A stretch of 64,000 nt of DNA from positions 1 through 64,000 of the forward strand of contig SCSF01000133.1 in assembly GCA_004298435.1 (NCBI GenBank). Reading direction: 5' to 3'. Source of the DNA: Beijerinckiaceae bacterium. GTDB taxonomy: Bacteria > Pseudomonadota > Alphaproteobacteria > Rhizobiales > Beijerinckiaceae. This document shows positions 29,830-38,951 of this stretch, piece by piece (the first letter of the stretch is position 1; each line of letters starts with the position of its first letter). The notes below the pieces were generated by a model that made no database searches, was not told where the DNA came from, and saw nothing but the letters and a program-made list of their open reading frames with translations. The translations under genes and the position numbers were made by a program.

Positions 29830-32502
29830 ATGACGAAATGGGTCTACACATTCGGTGACGGGAAGGCGGAAGGCGCGAGCCGGATGCGCGACCTTCTCGG
29901 CGGCAAGGGCGCCAATCTGGCCGAGATGGCGAACCTCGGCCTTCCTGTGCCGCCGGGCTTCACCATCACGACCGAGGTCTGCTCCTTTTTCTACGCCAAC
30001 GCCAAAAGTTACCCGCCGGACTTGGCCGGGCAGGTGGAGGCGGCTCTGTTGCACGTCAGTGAGCTTACCGGCTGCAAATTCGGCGATCCCGAAAATCCCT
30101 TGCTGGTGGCGGTGCGCTCAGGCGCACGCGCCTCGATGCCCGGCATGATGGACACGGTGCTGAATCTCGGCCTCAACGACGAGACGGTCGATGCGCTCGC
30201 CAGGAACGCCGGCGACCGCCGTTTTGCCTATGACTCCTATCGCCGTTTCATCCAGATGTATTCGGATGTCGTGCTGGGTGTGAAGCATCATGTGTTCGAG
30301 GACATTCTCGAACAATTCAAGGAAAGCAAGGGCCTGCTGCTCGACACTGAACTGACGGCTGAAGATTGGCAGGTGATGATCGGCGCCTTCAAGCAGAAGG
30401 TCGAGGAGGTGCGTGGCGCACCCTTCCCACAGGATCCGCATGCGCAGCTTTGGGGAGCCATCGCGGCGGTCTTCGGCTCCTGGCTCAATCAGCGCGCGAT
30501 CATCTATCGCCGTCTCCACGATATTCCCGAAAGCTGGGGAACGGCGGTGACGGTGCAGGCGATGGTCTTCGGCAATATGGGCGAGACCTCGGCGACCGGC
30601 GTCGCGTTTACCCGCAATCCCTCGACCGGCGCAAAAGAGCTCTATGGTGAATTTCTGATTAATGCCCAGGGCGAAGATGTCGTCGCGGGCATCCGGACGC
30701 CGCAGAACGTGGCCGAGGTGGGGCGACTCGCGGCCGGCTCCGACAAGCCATCGATGGAAACGGCGCTGCCGGACGTCTATGCCGATTTTGTCCGCATAAC
30801 GCAGCTTCTCGAACGGCATTACCGCGACATGCAGGACATGGAGTTTACCGTCGAGCGCGGCAAACTCTGGATGTTGCAAACGCGCTCTGGCAAACGCACG
30901 GCGAAGGCGGCGCTGCGCATCGCTGTCGATATGGCGACGGAGGGGCTGATCTCGCAGGAGGATGCGGTTCTGCGGACGGATCCCGCCTCGCTCGATCAGC
31001 TTCTGCATCCCACCCTCGATCAGGACGTGGATCGCAAGGTATTGGCGACCGGCCTGCCGGCCTCGCCGGGGGCAGCCTGTGGCGAGATTGTTTTCAGTGC
31101 CGACGAGGCCGAAGAGATGCACCGCAACGGCCGGAAGGTCATCCTCGTCCGCATCGAGACAAGCCCCGAAGATATTCACGGCATGCACGTCGCCGAGGGC
31201 ATTCTGACGACGCGCGGCGGCATGACATCGCATGCGGCTGTCGTGGCGCGTGGCATGGGCAAGCCGTGCGTGACCGGCGCTGGCTCTCTCGCGGTCGATT
31301 ACGACAAGGCGACCATGGGCATCGGCGGAAAGGTTTTTAACGCTGGCGACGTCATCACCATTGATGGCGGAACGGGGCAGGTAATCGAAGGCGAGGTTGC
31401 GATGGTGCAACCGGAGCTTTCCGGCGAATTCGCGCTCGTCATGGAATGGGCCGACAAGGTCCGCCGCATGGGCGTGCGCGCTAATGCCGAGACCCCAATG
31501 GACGCGCGCATGGCGCGGAATTTCGGCGCCGAGGGCATCGGTCTTTCCCGCACCGAGCATATGTTCTTCGAGGCTGACCGCATCATTGCCGTCCGGGAGA
31601 TGATTCTCGCCGAGGATGAAGTGGGCCGCCGCGCGGCGCTGGCAAGGTTGCTGCCGATCCAGCGCGACGATTTCGCAGCGCTGTTCGAGATCATGGCGGG
31701 CCTTCCGGTGACGATACGGCTGCTCGATCCGCCTTTGCACGAGTTCTTGCCACATACGCAGGAGGAAATAGCCGAAGTCTCCGCCGCGATGGGCGTGCCG
31801 GCCGAGCAGTTGGAGCGGCGCGCCACGGAACTGCACGAGTTCAACCCCATGCTCGGCTTCCGCGGCTGCCGCCTCGCGATCGCTTTTCCGGAGATTGCGC
31901 AAATGCAGGCGCGTGCGATCTTCGAGGGCGCAGTCGCGGCCAAAAAGAAGACCGGCGCGATGCCGCATCCTGAAATCATGGTGCCCCTGATCGTTACCAA
32001 AAGGGAGCTCGATCTCATCAAGGCCGACATCGATGCAATGGCCGCTGCCGTCGCTTCCGAAACCGGCGAGACCATTCCCTATACGGTCGGAACGATGATC
32101 GAACTTCCGCGCGCCTGCCTGCAAGCGGGCAGAATTGCGGAAACCGCCGAGTTCTTTTCCTTCGGCACCAACGATCTCACCCAGACGGGTCTCGGCATCT
32201 CACGCGACGATGCTGGTTCATTCCTGGGGACTTACGAGGAGCGAGGCGTTCTTTCGAAGGATCCTTTCGTATGTATCGATGAGGAAGGCATCGGCGAACT
32301 CATCGAGATCGGCGTCAACCGGGGGCGCGAGACGCGTCCCGAGATCAAGCTCGGAGTTTGCGGAGAGCACGGCGGCGATCCGGCCTCGATCGATTTTTTT
32401 GAGAAGATCGGGCTGACCTATATTTCCTGCTCGCCGTTCCGCGTGCCGATCGCGCGGCTTGCCGCCGCGCAGGCGGCGCTCCGCCACAGGCGACCGGGTT
32501 AG
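29830..32502 (+). CDS. ppdK: pyruvate, phosphate dikinase
   Basis: MTKWVYTFGDGKAEG, LLGGKGANLAEM, GGMTSHAAVVARGMGKPCV, GLSRTEHMFF; start set at ATG 29830. Confidence 0.96.
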   Translation: MTKWVYTFGDGKAEGASRMRDLLGGKGANLAEMANLGLPVPPGFTITTEVCSFFYANAKSYPPDLAGQVEAALLHVSELTGCKFGDPENPLLVAVRSGARASMPGMMDTVLNLGLNDETVDALARNAGDRRFAYDSYRRFIQMYSDVVLGVKHHVFEDILEQFKESKGLLLDTELTAEDWQVMIGAFKQKVEEVRGAPFPQDPHAQLWGAIAAVFGSWLNQRAIIYRRLHDIPESWGTAVTVQAMVFGNMGETSATGVAFTRNPSTGAKELYGEFLINAQGEDVVAGIRTPQNVAEVGRLAAGSDKPSMETALPDVYADFVRITQLLERHYRDMQDMEFTVERGKLWMLQTRSGKRTAKAALRIAVDMATEGLISQEDAVLRTDPASLDQLLHPTLDQDVDRKVLATGLPASPGAACGEIVFSADEAEEMHRNGRKVILVRIETSPEDIHGMHVAEGILTTRGGMTSHAAVVARGMGKPCVTGAGSLAVDYDKATMGIGGKVFNAGDVITIDGGTGQVIEGEVAMVQPELSGEFALVMEWADKVRRMGVRANAETPMDARMARNFGAEGIGLSRTEHMFFEADRIIAVREMILAEDEVGRRAALARLLPIQRDDFAALFEIMAGLPVTIRLLDPPLHEFLPHTQEEIAEVSAAMGVPAEQLERRATELHEFNPMLGFRGCRLAIAFPEIAQMQARAIFEGAVAAKKKTGAMPHPEIMVPLIVTKRELDLIKADIDAMAAAVASETGETIPYTVGTMIELPRACLQAGRIAETAEFFSFGTNDLTQTGLGISRDDAGSFLGTYEERGVLSKDPFVCIDEEGIGELIEIGVNRGRETRPEIKLGVCGEHGGDPASIDFFEKIGLTYISCSPFRVPIARLAAAQAALRHRRPG

Positions 32503-32626
32503 TACCATTCTGAAACGCATCGACAATTTTATTCGTAAACGCCTCTTTTAGCTTAAGAGGCGATAACCATCCCATAGGGACGATGAGACGGAGCCTGTGA
32601 TCTTTTAGACACACCGTCGTCCGCGT

Positions 32627-33871
32627 GTGGGGTGTCGCGTGCTGTCTGGTTTGTTCCGTATCAGTTGGGCGTTGGGCGTTGTGGCCCCCTGGTGCATAGG
32701 CGTCGGGCTTGTCGTGTCGATCTCGGCCGATGCCGGCCAGGATTCGAGTTTCGGCGCGACCGTCGCTGCGGCGCGCTTTCAAGCAATCATCCAGCCAATC
32801 GATCTCGTACCCGCGGACAGCGGCGGCCCGACGCTCAGACTCATCGGAGAGCAGCCACGGCCCCGGATTGAACAGGCGCGGCTTGAACTCGGACCGCCAG
32901 ACGCGTTCAATCTGCCTTCCGATGAGAAAGAGCCGCGCATCGCCTTCAAGAACAAGGTGCCCGGCATCGTGGCGAAGCTGCCGCCGGAGATCGACCGGAC
33001 ACACAAGGGCGATCCGTTTGTCGGCTTGCGCCCGACCTTCGACAGCGAATTGCGCCACAGCGGCCTTGCCCATATGCGGATGGCGGATCTGATGTTCACC
33101 CGCGATGACCTCTGGCCGCTCAGCGCCTTCTCTGCCAGGGAAAACGCGACAGGCGGGCCGGACAGCGCCTCCAGCTTCGAGCCGTGGCCTGAAGGCGAGA
33201 GCCCGACGACCGCTCATTCGTCTTCATCGGCATCACCACAACAAGGCGGCGTATCGTTGATTACGATGCGGCCTGCGGCAATCAACGAACGGCTGATGCA
33301 AGGTGCGACCCCTGCCGTGCCGCTCGCCACAAGGCTCGCTTCGACGACGCCTGCGCCTGCCGATGCGACGCCGATCGAGGTTTATGCGGGAACAGAGCCG
33401 AAAGATACGACGGTGGTGCCCGCCGATCGGCCGAAATATGCCGCGCTGGTCGGTCAGGATCATGCCAGGCGCGAAATGCACTGTCTGGCTGAAGCGATTT
33501 ATTTCGAGGCGCGCGGCGAGCCGCCTGAGGGGCAGGCAGCAGTGGCGCAGGTTGTGCTCAACCGGGTTTCGAGCGGGCTTTACCCATCGACAATCTGCGG
33601 CGTTGTCTTCCAGAACCGCAGCCATTATCGCGCCTGCCAGTTTTCCTTTGCCTGCGAAGGGCGCTCTTTGCGGATCACCGAGCCGGACGCCTGGCGCAGG
33701 GCTGTGCGAATCGCCAATGCCGTCTCCGACGGAAAAACCTATGTGGCCGACGTCGGCGCGGCGACGCATTATCACGCCGATTATGTGCGCCCCCGCTGGG
33801 CGCGGCATTTGAAACGTATGGATACGATCGGCCACCACATATTTTACGAATTACGCCCCGGGCAGACGTGA
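32627..33871 (+). CDS. SleB-like cell wall hydrolase
   Basis: CLAEAIYFEARGEPPEGQAAVAQVVLNRVSSGLYPSTICGVVFQ...CQFSFACEG; GTG start. Confidence 0.9.
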   Translation: MGCRVLSGLFRISWALGVVAPWCIGVGLVVSISADAGQDSSFGATVAAARFQAIIQPIDLVPADSGGPTLRLIGEQPRPRIEQARLELGPPDAFNLPSDEKEPRIAFKNKVPGIVAKLPPEIDRTHKGDPFVGLRPTFDSELRHSGLAHMRMADLMFTRDDLWPLSAFSARENATGGPDSASSFEPWPEGESPTTAHSSSSASPQQGGVSLITMRPAAINERLMQGATPAVPLATRLASTTPAPADATPIEVYAGTEPKDTTVVPADRPKYAALVGQDHARREMHCLAEAIYFEARGEPPEGQAAVAQVVLNRVSSGLYPSTICGVVFQNRSHYRACQFSFACEGRSLRITEPDAWRRAVRIANAVSDGKTYVADVGAATHYHADYVRPRWARHLKRMDTIGHHIFYELRPGQT

Positions 33872-34037
33872 ATTCAGTCGCGTCCGGCGCAACAACGCAA
33901 AACCGCCATTTTCTGTCTCACTATGACGCGGTTCTTGCGATTTTCCGCGCGGCGCCAATGGCAGGTGCGCGTCCCTTTTTGCTGCCATTCTGATTCGGCC
34001 TGGCTTTGCCGCTCCCGTGAGGCGCAACCGCTTCGCT

Positions 34038-34140
34038 AGAGCGTTTTCGAGCGAAGCGGCTTCCGGTTCGCGTTAAGAAAACGCGTCAGAACAAATAACT
34101 AGAGCCTCGGTTCTGATTCCATCAGAACCGGAACGGCTCT
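34038..34140 (+). repeat. mosaic intergenic repeat, fullest copy (AGAGCGTTTTCGAGCGAAGCGGCTTCCGGTTCGCGTTAAGAAAACGCGTCAGAACAAATAACTAGAGCC + CGGTTCTGA..TCAGAACCG..GGCTCT hairpin)
   Basis: Same blocks recur at 2930-2993, 29764-29815, 37227-37280, 50751-50800, 57540-57570, 58351-58429. Confidence 0.8.
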
Positions 34141-34320
34141 ATAGGAGCGAGGGCTTCTTTGGGATAAGAGTTTTCCCCGACGGAGGCTGGCGGCGATCTC
34201 CCGCTTTCGGATAATTCCAGACGGAATATTCTTGCCTGCCTGAAACGCTTGCCTGTACGACACTCCTGATCGAGAGCGATGCGGATCCTGAGCGCTCCCA
34301 AAATTTCTGCGAGATATTCC

Positions 34321-36132
34321 ATGTCCATGAAATTCAAGATTGTTCTGGAGAATCAGCGCTTGTCCTCGCCTCGTCCCGCTTCCCGCGCTGGCCTTCGCGC
34401 CGCCGCTCTCCTTTGCGTCTCCTCGATTGCTGCTTCTCTCGTGAGCATGCCTGCCGCGGCGCGTGAGCATGAGAACTTTTCGGTTGCGACGCCTTTCGAG
34501 GTCGGCGACAGCCCGGCAGGCAATTATCTCGCCGCTCTCATTGCCGGCGATGATCGCGATACCGGCGCTGCCGCAACCTTCTTCGGCGAGGCATTGCGCT
34601 TCGATCCGCACAATCAGCAATTGCTTGAGCGCACCTTCGTCGCCGCGGTTTCAAACGGCAATATGCAGGAGGCATTCGGCCTCGCCGAGCGGCTTCTCGC
34701 GCGCGATCCGCACAACACTCTTGCGCATCTCGCGATCGGGGTCCGGGCCGTCAAGGCCCGCAGATATTCGGCGGCGCGGGCGCAATTCACGCGCGGCGGC
34801 GTGGGGCAGGAGCACGATCTCACCGCAACCCTTTTGTCGGCTTGGACCTATGCCGGCAACCGCGACTACAGGAAAGCGCTCGACGTCCTCGACAAGCTGA
34901 ATGATCCCGGCTTTGCGATCTTCCGCGAATATCACAAGGCCCTGATCGCCGATCTCGGCAATAATGTTCCGGTCGCGACGCGGGCTTTCAAGGCGGCATA
35001 CAAGACCGACAAGAATACCCTCCGCCTCGTCGATGCCTATGGGCGGTTCCTGTGCCGGCATGGCAAGAAGGATGAAGCGATCAAGGTCTATCAGGCCTTC
35101 GATCAGATTTTGCCGAACCATCCGACAGTCGAGGCCGCGCTGAAAGCGCTCAACGATGGCAAGAGGCTCGAACCGATCGTGCGGACGCCGGAGCAGGGGG
35201 CGGCGGAAGTTCTTTACGGGCTGGGTGCCGCGGGTGGTCGCCAGGGCGATGATCTTGCCGCGCTGATCTATCTGCGGCTGTCGCTTTACCTCGATCCAAA
35301 CAACAGCCTCGCCACGCTGACGCTCGGCGATCTCTATGAGCGTCTGAAGCAACTCGAAACGGCGATCGACATCTATCAGTCAGTGCCGGACAGCGATCCG
35401 TTGCGCCTGACGGCGGATATCGAAACCGCGGAAGTTCTCGCAAAGCTCGGCCAGACCGACAAGGCAGCCAGAGCTCTGGGAGACATCATAACGGACCATC
35501 CCGACAATGAGGATGCACTGACAGCCCTGGGCAATCTGGAGCGCGCGCAAAAGCATTATCCCGAAGCGATCGACGCCTATACGAAGGCGATCGCGCATTC
35601 GAAGAAGCCGGAAAAGGCGAATTGGCCGCTCTATTATTTCCGCGGCATCGCCTATGAGCGGAACAAGGAATGGCCGCCTGCGGAGGCGGATTTCCAGCAC
35701 GCGCTGAAACTCAATCCCGATCAGCCGCTGGTTTTGAACTATCTGGCTTTCAGTTGGGTCGACAAGGGCATCCATCTGAAGGAAGCGCTGCCGATGCTGA
35801 AACTCGCGGTGGAGCTGCGCCCGACGGATGGCTACATCGTCGACAGTCTTGGCTGGGCGGATTACAAGCTCGGCCATTACGATGACGCCGTGAAGGAACT
35901 GGAGCGCGCAGTCGATCTCAAGCCGGCCGATCCCGTGATCAATGAGCATCTGGGCGATGCCTACTGGCGCGTCGGCCGCAAGCTCGAAGCGCATTTCCAG
36001 TGGAACCATGCGCGCGACATGAAGCCTGACGCGGAGGAATTGCCGAAAATTCTGCAAAAAATCGCGCACGGGCTGGATTCGGCGAATAAACCCGCCGCGG
36101 CGGAAGCGGCGCCGGCCAAGAGCGGCGGCTGA
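34321..36132 (+). CDS. exported tetratricopeptide-repeat protein
   Basis: Signal peptide and multiple TPRs (PLYYFRGIAYERNKEWPPAEADFQHALKLNPDQPLVLNYLAFSWVDKG). Confidence 0.88.
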   Translation: MSMKFKIVLENQRLSSPRPASRAGLRAAALLCVSSIAASLVSMPAAAREHENFSVATPFEVGDSPAGNYLAALIAGDDRDTGAAATFFGEALRFDPHNQQLLERTFVAAVSNGNMQEAFGLAERLLARDPHNTLAHLAIGVRAVKARRYSAARAQFTRGGVGQEHDLTATLLSAWTYAGNRDYRKALDVLDKLNDPGFAIFREYHKALIADLGNNVPVATRAFKAAYKTDKNTLRLVDAYGRFLCRHGKKDEAIKVYQAFDQILPNHPTVEAALKALNDGKRLEPIVRTPEQGAAEVLYGLGAAGGRQGDDLAALIYLRLSLYLDPNNSLATLTLGDLYERLKQLETAIDIYQSVPDSDPLRLTADIETAEVLAKLGQTDKAARALGDIITDHPDNEDALTALGNLERAQKHYPEAIDAYTKAIAHSKKPEKANWPLYYFRGIAYERNKEWPPAEADFQHALKLNPDQPLVLNYLAFSWVDKGIHLKEALPMLKLAVELRPTDGYIVDSLGWADYKLGHYDDAVKELERAVDLKPADPVINEHLGDAYWRVGRKLEAHFQWNHARDMKPDAEELPKILQKIAHGLDSANKPAAAEAAPAKSGG

Positions 36133-36206
36133 CAGTTTTTCGGTTTTCCCGCGCCAAAGCTTTTCGAGCCGCCGGCACGTCCGGCTTTCGCCCCTTTGCT
36201 TCGACC

Positions 36207-37082
36207 GTGCCCTTGCTGCTGACAGAACGCGCCCCCGCCAAGATCAATTTTACGCTGCATGTCATAGGCCGGCGCGCGGACGGCTATCACTCGCTCGAAA
36301 GCCTCGTCGCCTTTTCGCGCAGCGGCGATGTCCTGTCCTTCGATCCCGGCAGCAAGCTGACACTGTCCGTAGATGGCCCGACGGCAGGTGAGGCGGGGGA
36401 TCCGCAGGATAATCTCGTCTTCAGGGCCGCGCGCAATCTCGCCGAACGGGTCGATAATCTGAAGCTCGGCGCCTTTTGCCTCAACAAGACGCTGCCGGTA
36501 GCCGCCGGCATCGGCGGCGGCTCTTCCGATGCTGCGGCGGCATTGCGCCTTCTGGCGCGGGCCAATGATCTGCCGCTCGATGATCCGCGTCTCATGCAGG
36601 CCGCGGCGGCGACGGGCGCCGATGTCCCGGTCTGCCTTGCCGCGAGAGCCCGGATGATGACTGGCATCGGCGATAAGCTCGGGCCGGTTCTGCGCCTGCC
36701 GCCGCTGTTCGCGCTGATCGTCAATCCGCGGCAGGCGCTTGCGACGAAAGACGTTTTCGTGCGGATGAATATTGCGCCCGGCAGCGAAACAGGCTTCGGC
36801 AGTCATCCGGCAATCGAGAGCGGCACAGACGCCGCGGCGCTCATCGCAGCCGTGAAGAGAGGCCGCAACGATATGGAGGATGCAGCGATCGTGCTCGTCC
36901 CCGTCATCGGCGATGTTCTGAATATTCTGGCCGCGGCTCCCGGCTGCCGGCTGGCGCGGATGTCCGGTTCCGGCGCGACCTGCTTTGCCCTGTTCGGGGA
37001 TCGCCGCGCGACGATGCGGGCGCGGCGCGCGATCGTGCAGGCGCATCCCGGCTGGTGGGTAAAGGCGGCGGTCCTGAATTGA
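36207..37082 (+). CDS. ispE: 4-diphosphocytidyl-2-C-methyl-D-erythritol kinase
   Basis: APAKINFTLHVIGRRADGYHSLESLV, LPVAAGIGGGSSDAAAALR, GSGATCFALF. Confidence 0.94.
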   Translation: MPLLLTERAPAKINFTLHVIGRRADGYHSLESLVAFSRSGDVLSFDPGSKLTLSVDGPTAGEAGDPQDNLVFRAARNLAERVDNLKLGAFCLNKTLPVAAGIGGGSSDAAAALRLLARANDLPLDDPRLMQAAAATGADVPVCLAARARMMTGIGDKLGPVLRLPPLFALIVNPRQALATKDVFVRMNIAPGSETGFGSHPAIESGTDAAALIAAVKRGRNDMEDAAIVLVPVIGDVLNILAAAPGCRLARMSGSGATCFALFGDRRATMRARRAIVQAHPGWWVKAAVLN

Positions 37083-37226
37083 GGACAGCGGCTTGAGACC
37101 GCGTGCAGCAACCCTTCCCACAGAGAGAAGGAAAGTGCCCAATCACTAAATTAGTTGGGTCTTGGCCCTAGATAGATGAGACTGATCTGCGGAAGCAGCG
37201 CTACCGCTGCTCCAATAATATGCGTT

Positions 37227-37280
37227 TTGACGCGTTTTCTTCACGCGAACAGGAAGCCACTTCGCTTGAAAACGCTTTAG
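37227..37280 (-). repeat. mosaic intergenic repeat copy
   Basis: Reverse complement AAAGCGTTTTCAAGCGAAGTGGCTTCCTGTTCGCGTGAAGAAAACGCGTCAAAA. Confidence 0.75.
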
Positions 37281-37293
37281 GAGGCCCGACGCC

Positions 37294-38379
37294 ATGCTCA
37301 TCTTTCGCCAGATGTTCGATGCGCAATCCTCGACTTACACCTATCTCTTGGCGGATTCTGACTCGCGCGCCTGCGTGCTCATCGATCCTGTCTTCGAACA
37401 GGCGCGGCGCGACGCCTCCTTCATCCATGAACTCGGGCTCGATCTGCTCTGGACGCTCGATACGCATGTCCATGCCGATCACGTCACCGGCGCATGGCTC
37501 TTGAAGCAGAGGCTCGGCAGCCGCATCGCCATTGCCGCCGCTGGCGGTGCGGAAGGCGCGGACCGCCTGCTTCAGCATGGCGATGTTGTGACTTTCGGCG
37601 CGCGCTCGCTGGAAGTCCGCGCCACGCCGGGCCATACCGATGGCTGCCTCACTTATGTTCTCGACGATCATACGCGCGCTTTTACGGGCGATGCGATCCT
37701 CATTCGCGGCTGCGGGCGAACCGACTTTCAGCAGGGCGACGCCGGACATCTTTATCATTCGATCAAGGAGCAGATCTTCACGCTGCCGGAGCATTGTCTT
37801 CTGTTTCCCGGTCACGACTATCGCGGAGCGACGGTTACTTCGGTCGATGAAGAGAAGCGTTACAATCCGCGCATCGGCGGCGCGCTGAGCGAATCCGATT
37901 TCACTGGATATTTGGCCAATCTCGGATTGCCGCATCCAAAGCAGATCGACATTGCGCTGCCCGCCAATTTGCGTTGCGGACGGCCGCAGAACGATGCCGT
38001 ACAGGCTGATCCCGATTGGGCTCCGCTGAATCTTACCTTCGCCGGCATATGGGAGGTCGAGCCGCAGTGGCTCGAAGAACATGCGGGCGCGGTTCAGATC
38101 CTTGACGTGCGCGAGCCCGATGAAGTGATCGGGCCACTTGGCGCGATAGACAAGGCGATCGCTATTCCTCTCGCGCAACTCGGCGAGCGGTCCGGCGAAT
38201 TATCGAAAGAAAAGCCGATCGTGACGGTCTGCCGCGCCGGCGGGCGCTCGGCGCAGGCGACTGTGATCTTGCAGCACAAGGGCTTCGACAAGGTCGCGAA
38301 TCTTGCGGGCGGTATGCTGCGCTGGAACGCCGGGCATCATCCGACGAAAGGCAGCTTCGATTACGATGCGGGGCTGTGA
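37294..38379 (+). CDS. ETHE1-like persulfide dioxygenase fused to rhodanese domain
   Basis: THVHADHVTGA, GHTDGC, FTGDAILIRGCGRTDFQ, LFPGHDY; C-terminal rhodanese VCRAGGRSAQA. Confidence 0.9.
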   Translation: MLIFRQMFDAQSSTYTYLLADSDSRACVLIDPVFEQARRDASFIHELGLDLLWTLDTHVHADHVTGAWLLKQRLGSRIAIAAAGGAEGADRLLQHGDVVTFGARSLEVRATPGHTDGCLTYVLDDHTRAFTGDAILIRGCGRTDFQQGDAGHLYHSIKEQIFTLPEHCLLFPGHDYRGATVTSVDEEKRYNPRIGGALSESDFTGYLANLGLPHPKQIDIALPANLRCGRPQNDAVQADPDWAPLNLTFAGIWEVEPQWLEEHAGAVQILDVREPDEVIGPLGAIDKAIAIPLAQLGERSGELSKEKPIVTVCRAGGRSAQATVILQHKGFDKVANLAGGMLRWNAGHHPTKGSFDYDAGL

Positions 38380-38431
38380 TTTGGCATTCAATAAAGCCAG
38401 AGAACGAGCCATGTCCGCGCGTAATATGCGT

Positions 38432-38507
38432 CGTCATTGCGAGCGCAGCGAAGCAATCCAAACGGGCGGAACTGGATTGCTTTGTCGCTTCGCTCCTCGC
38501 AATGACG
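38432..38507. repeat. palindromic REP-like intergenic repeat (CGTCATTGCGAGCGCAGCGAAGCAATCCA ... TGGATTGCTTTGTCGCTTCGCTCCTCGCAATGACG)
   Basis: Imperfect long inverted repeat read directly; typical dispersed alphaproteobacterial element. Confidence 0.75.
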
Positions 38508-38511
38508 TTCG

Positions 38512-38605
38512 TCAATGCACCCGCTCAATGCAGTCGGCGACCCCGATCAGCGCCGTCTTCCGTGACGATGCAGGGAAGAGTTCCAGCCCGCGACGGGCAT
38601 ACACG
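38512..38605 (-). pseudogene. displaced 3'-terminal fragment of a polyprenyl synthetase gene
   Basis: Minus-strand translation ARRGLELFPASSRKTALIGVADCIERVH* aligns with the real C-terminus ARDALELFPASAWKTALIEVVDFCIERVH* encoded at 38952 onward. Confidence 0.8.
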
Positions 38606-38615
38606 GTTGCCGCGT

Positions 38616-38945
38616 CTACGCGCGGGCAAGGGCTTTCCGCAGGCCGTCGGGGTCAGCTTTGATGGCGCGTAGCAGAGTCCGTGTGGGACCGCTCGGCTTT
38701 TTGGCGCCGCGCTCCCATTCCTGCACGGTTCGGATGCTGAAGTCATAGACAGCGGCGAACTCGACTTGCGTCATGCCAGCCGCGCGCCGGATGGCGCGCA
38801 CATCAATTTCAGGGGCCATGTCGGGTGCGGCGTCAGGATTGGACGCGATCTGACGAGTAATGTCCGCGTCCGTCATCGCGTCCATTTTGCGCCAGTCCGT
38901 TGCCGCCAGCGCCTTACGCGCCGCCTCACTCAAGCCTTTCGCCAT
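38616..38945 (-). CDS. HTH (XRE/HigA-like) antitoxin-type transcriptional regulator, no adjacent toxin
   Basis: VRAIRRAAGMTQVEFAAVYDFSIRTVQEWERGAKKPSGPTRTLLRAIKADP. Confidence 0.85.
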   Translation of the reverse strand: MAKGLSEAARKALAATDWRKMDAMTDADITRQIASNPDAAPDMAPEIDVRAIRRAAGMTQVEFAAVYDFSIRTVQEWERGAKKPSGPTRTLLRAIKADPDGLRKALARA

Positions 38946-38951
38946 AGCGAT

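Noticed and set aside
30118-32124. 668-aa minus-strand ORF
   Set aside because: Antisense to ppdK, which has unambiguous catalytic motifs; His/Arg-rich shadow reading frame.
35961-37142. 393-aa minus-strand ORF
   Set aside because: Antisense to the TPR gene end and ispE; no recognisable motifs.
38525-38746. 73-aa minus-strand ORF over the displaced gene fragment
   Set aside because: Wrong frame relative to the polyprenyl synthetase homology and overlaps the HTH gene; not considered coding.
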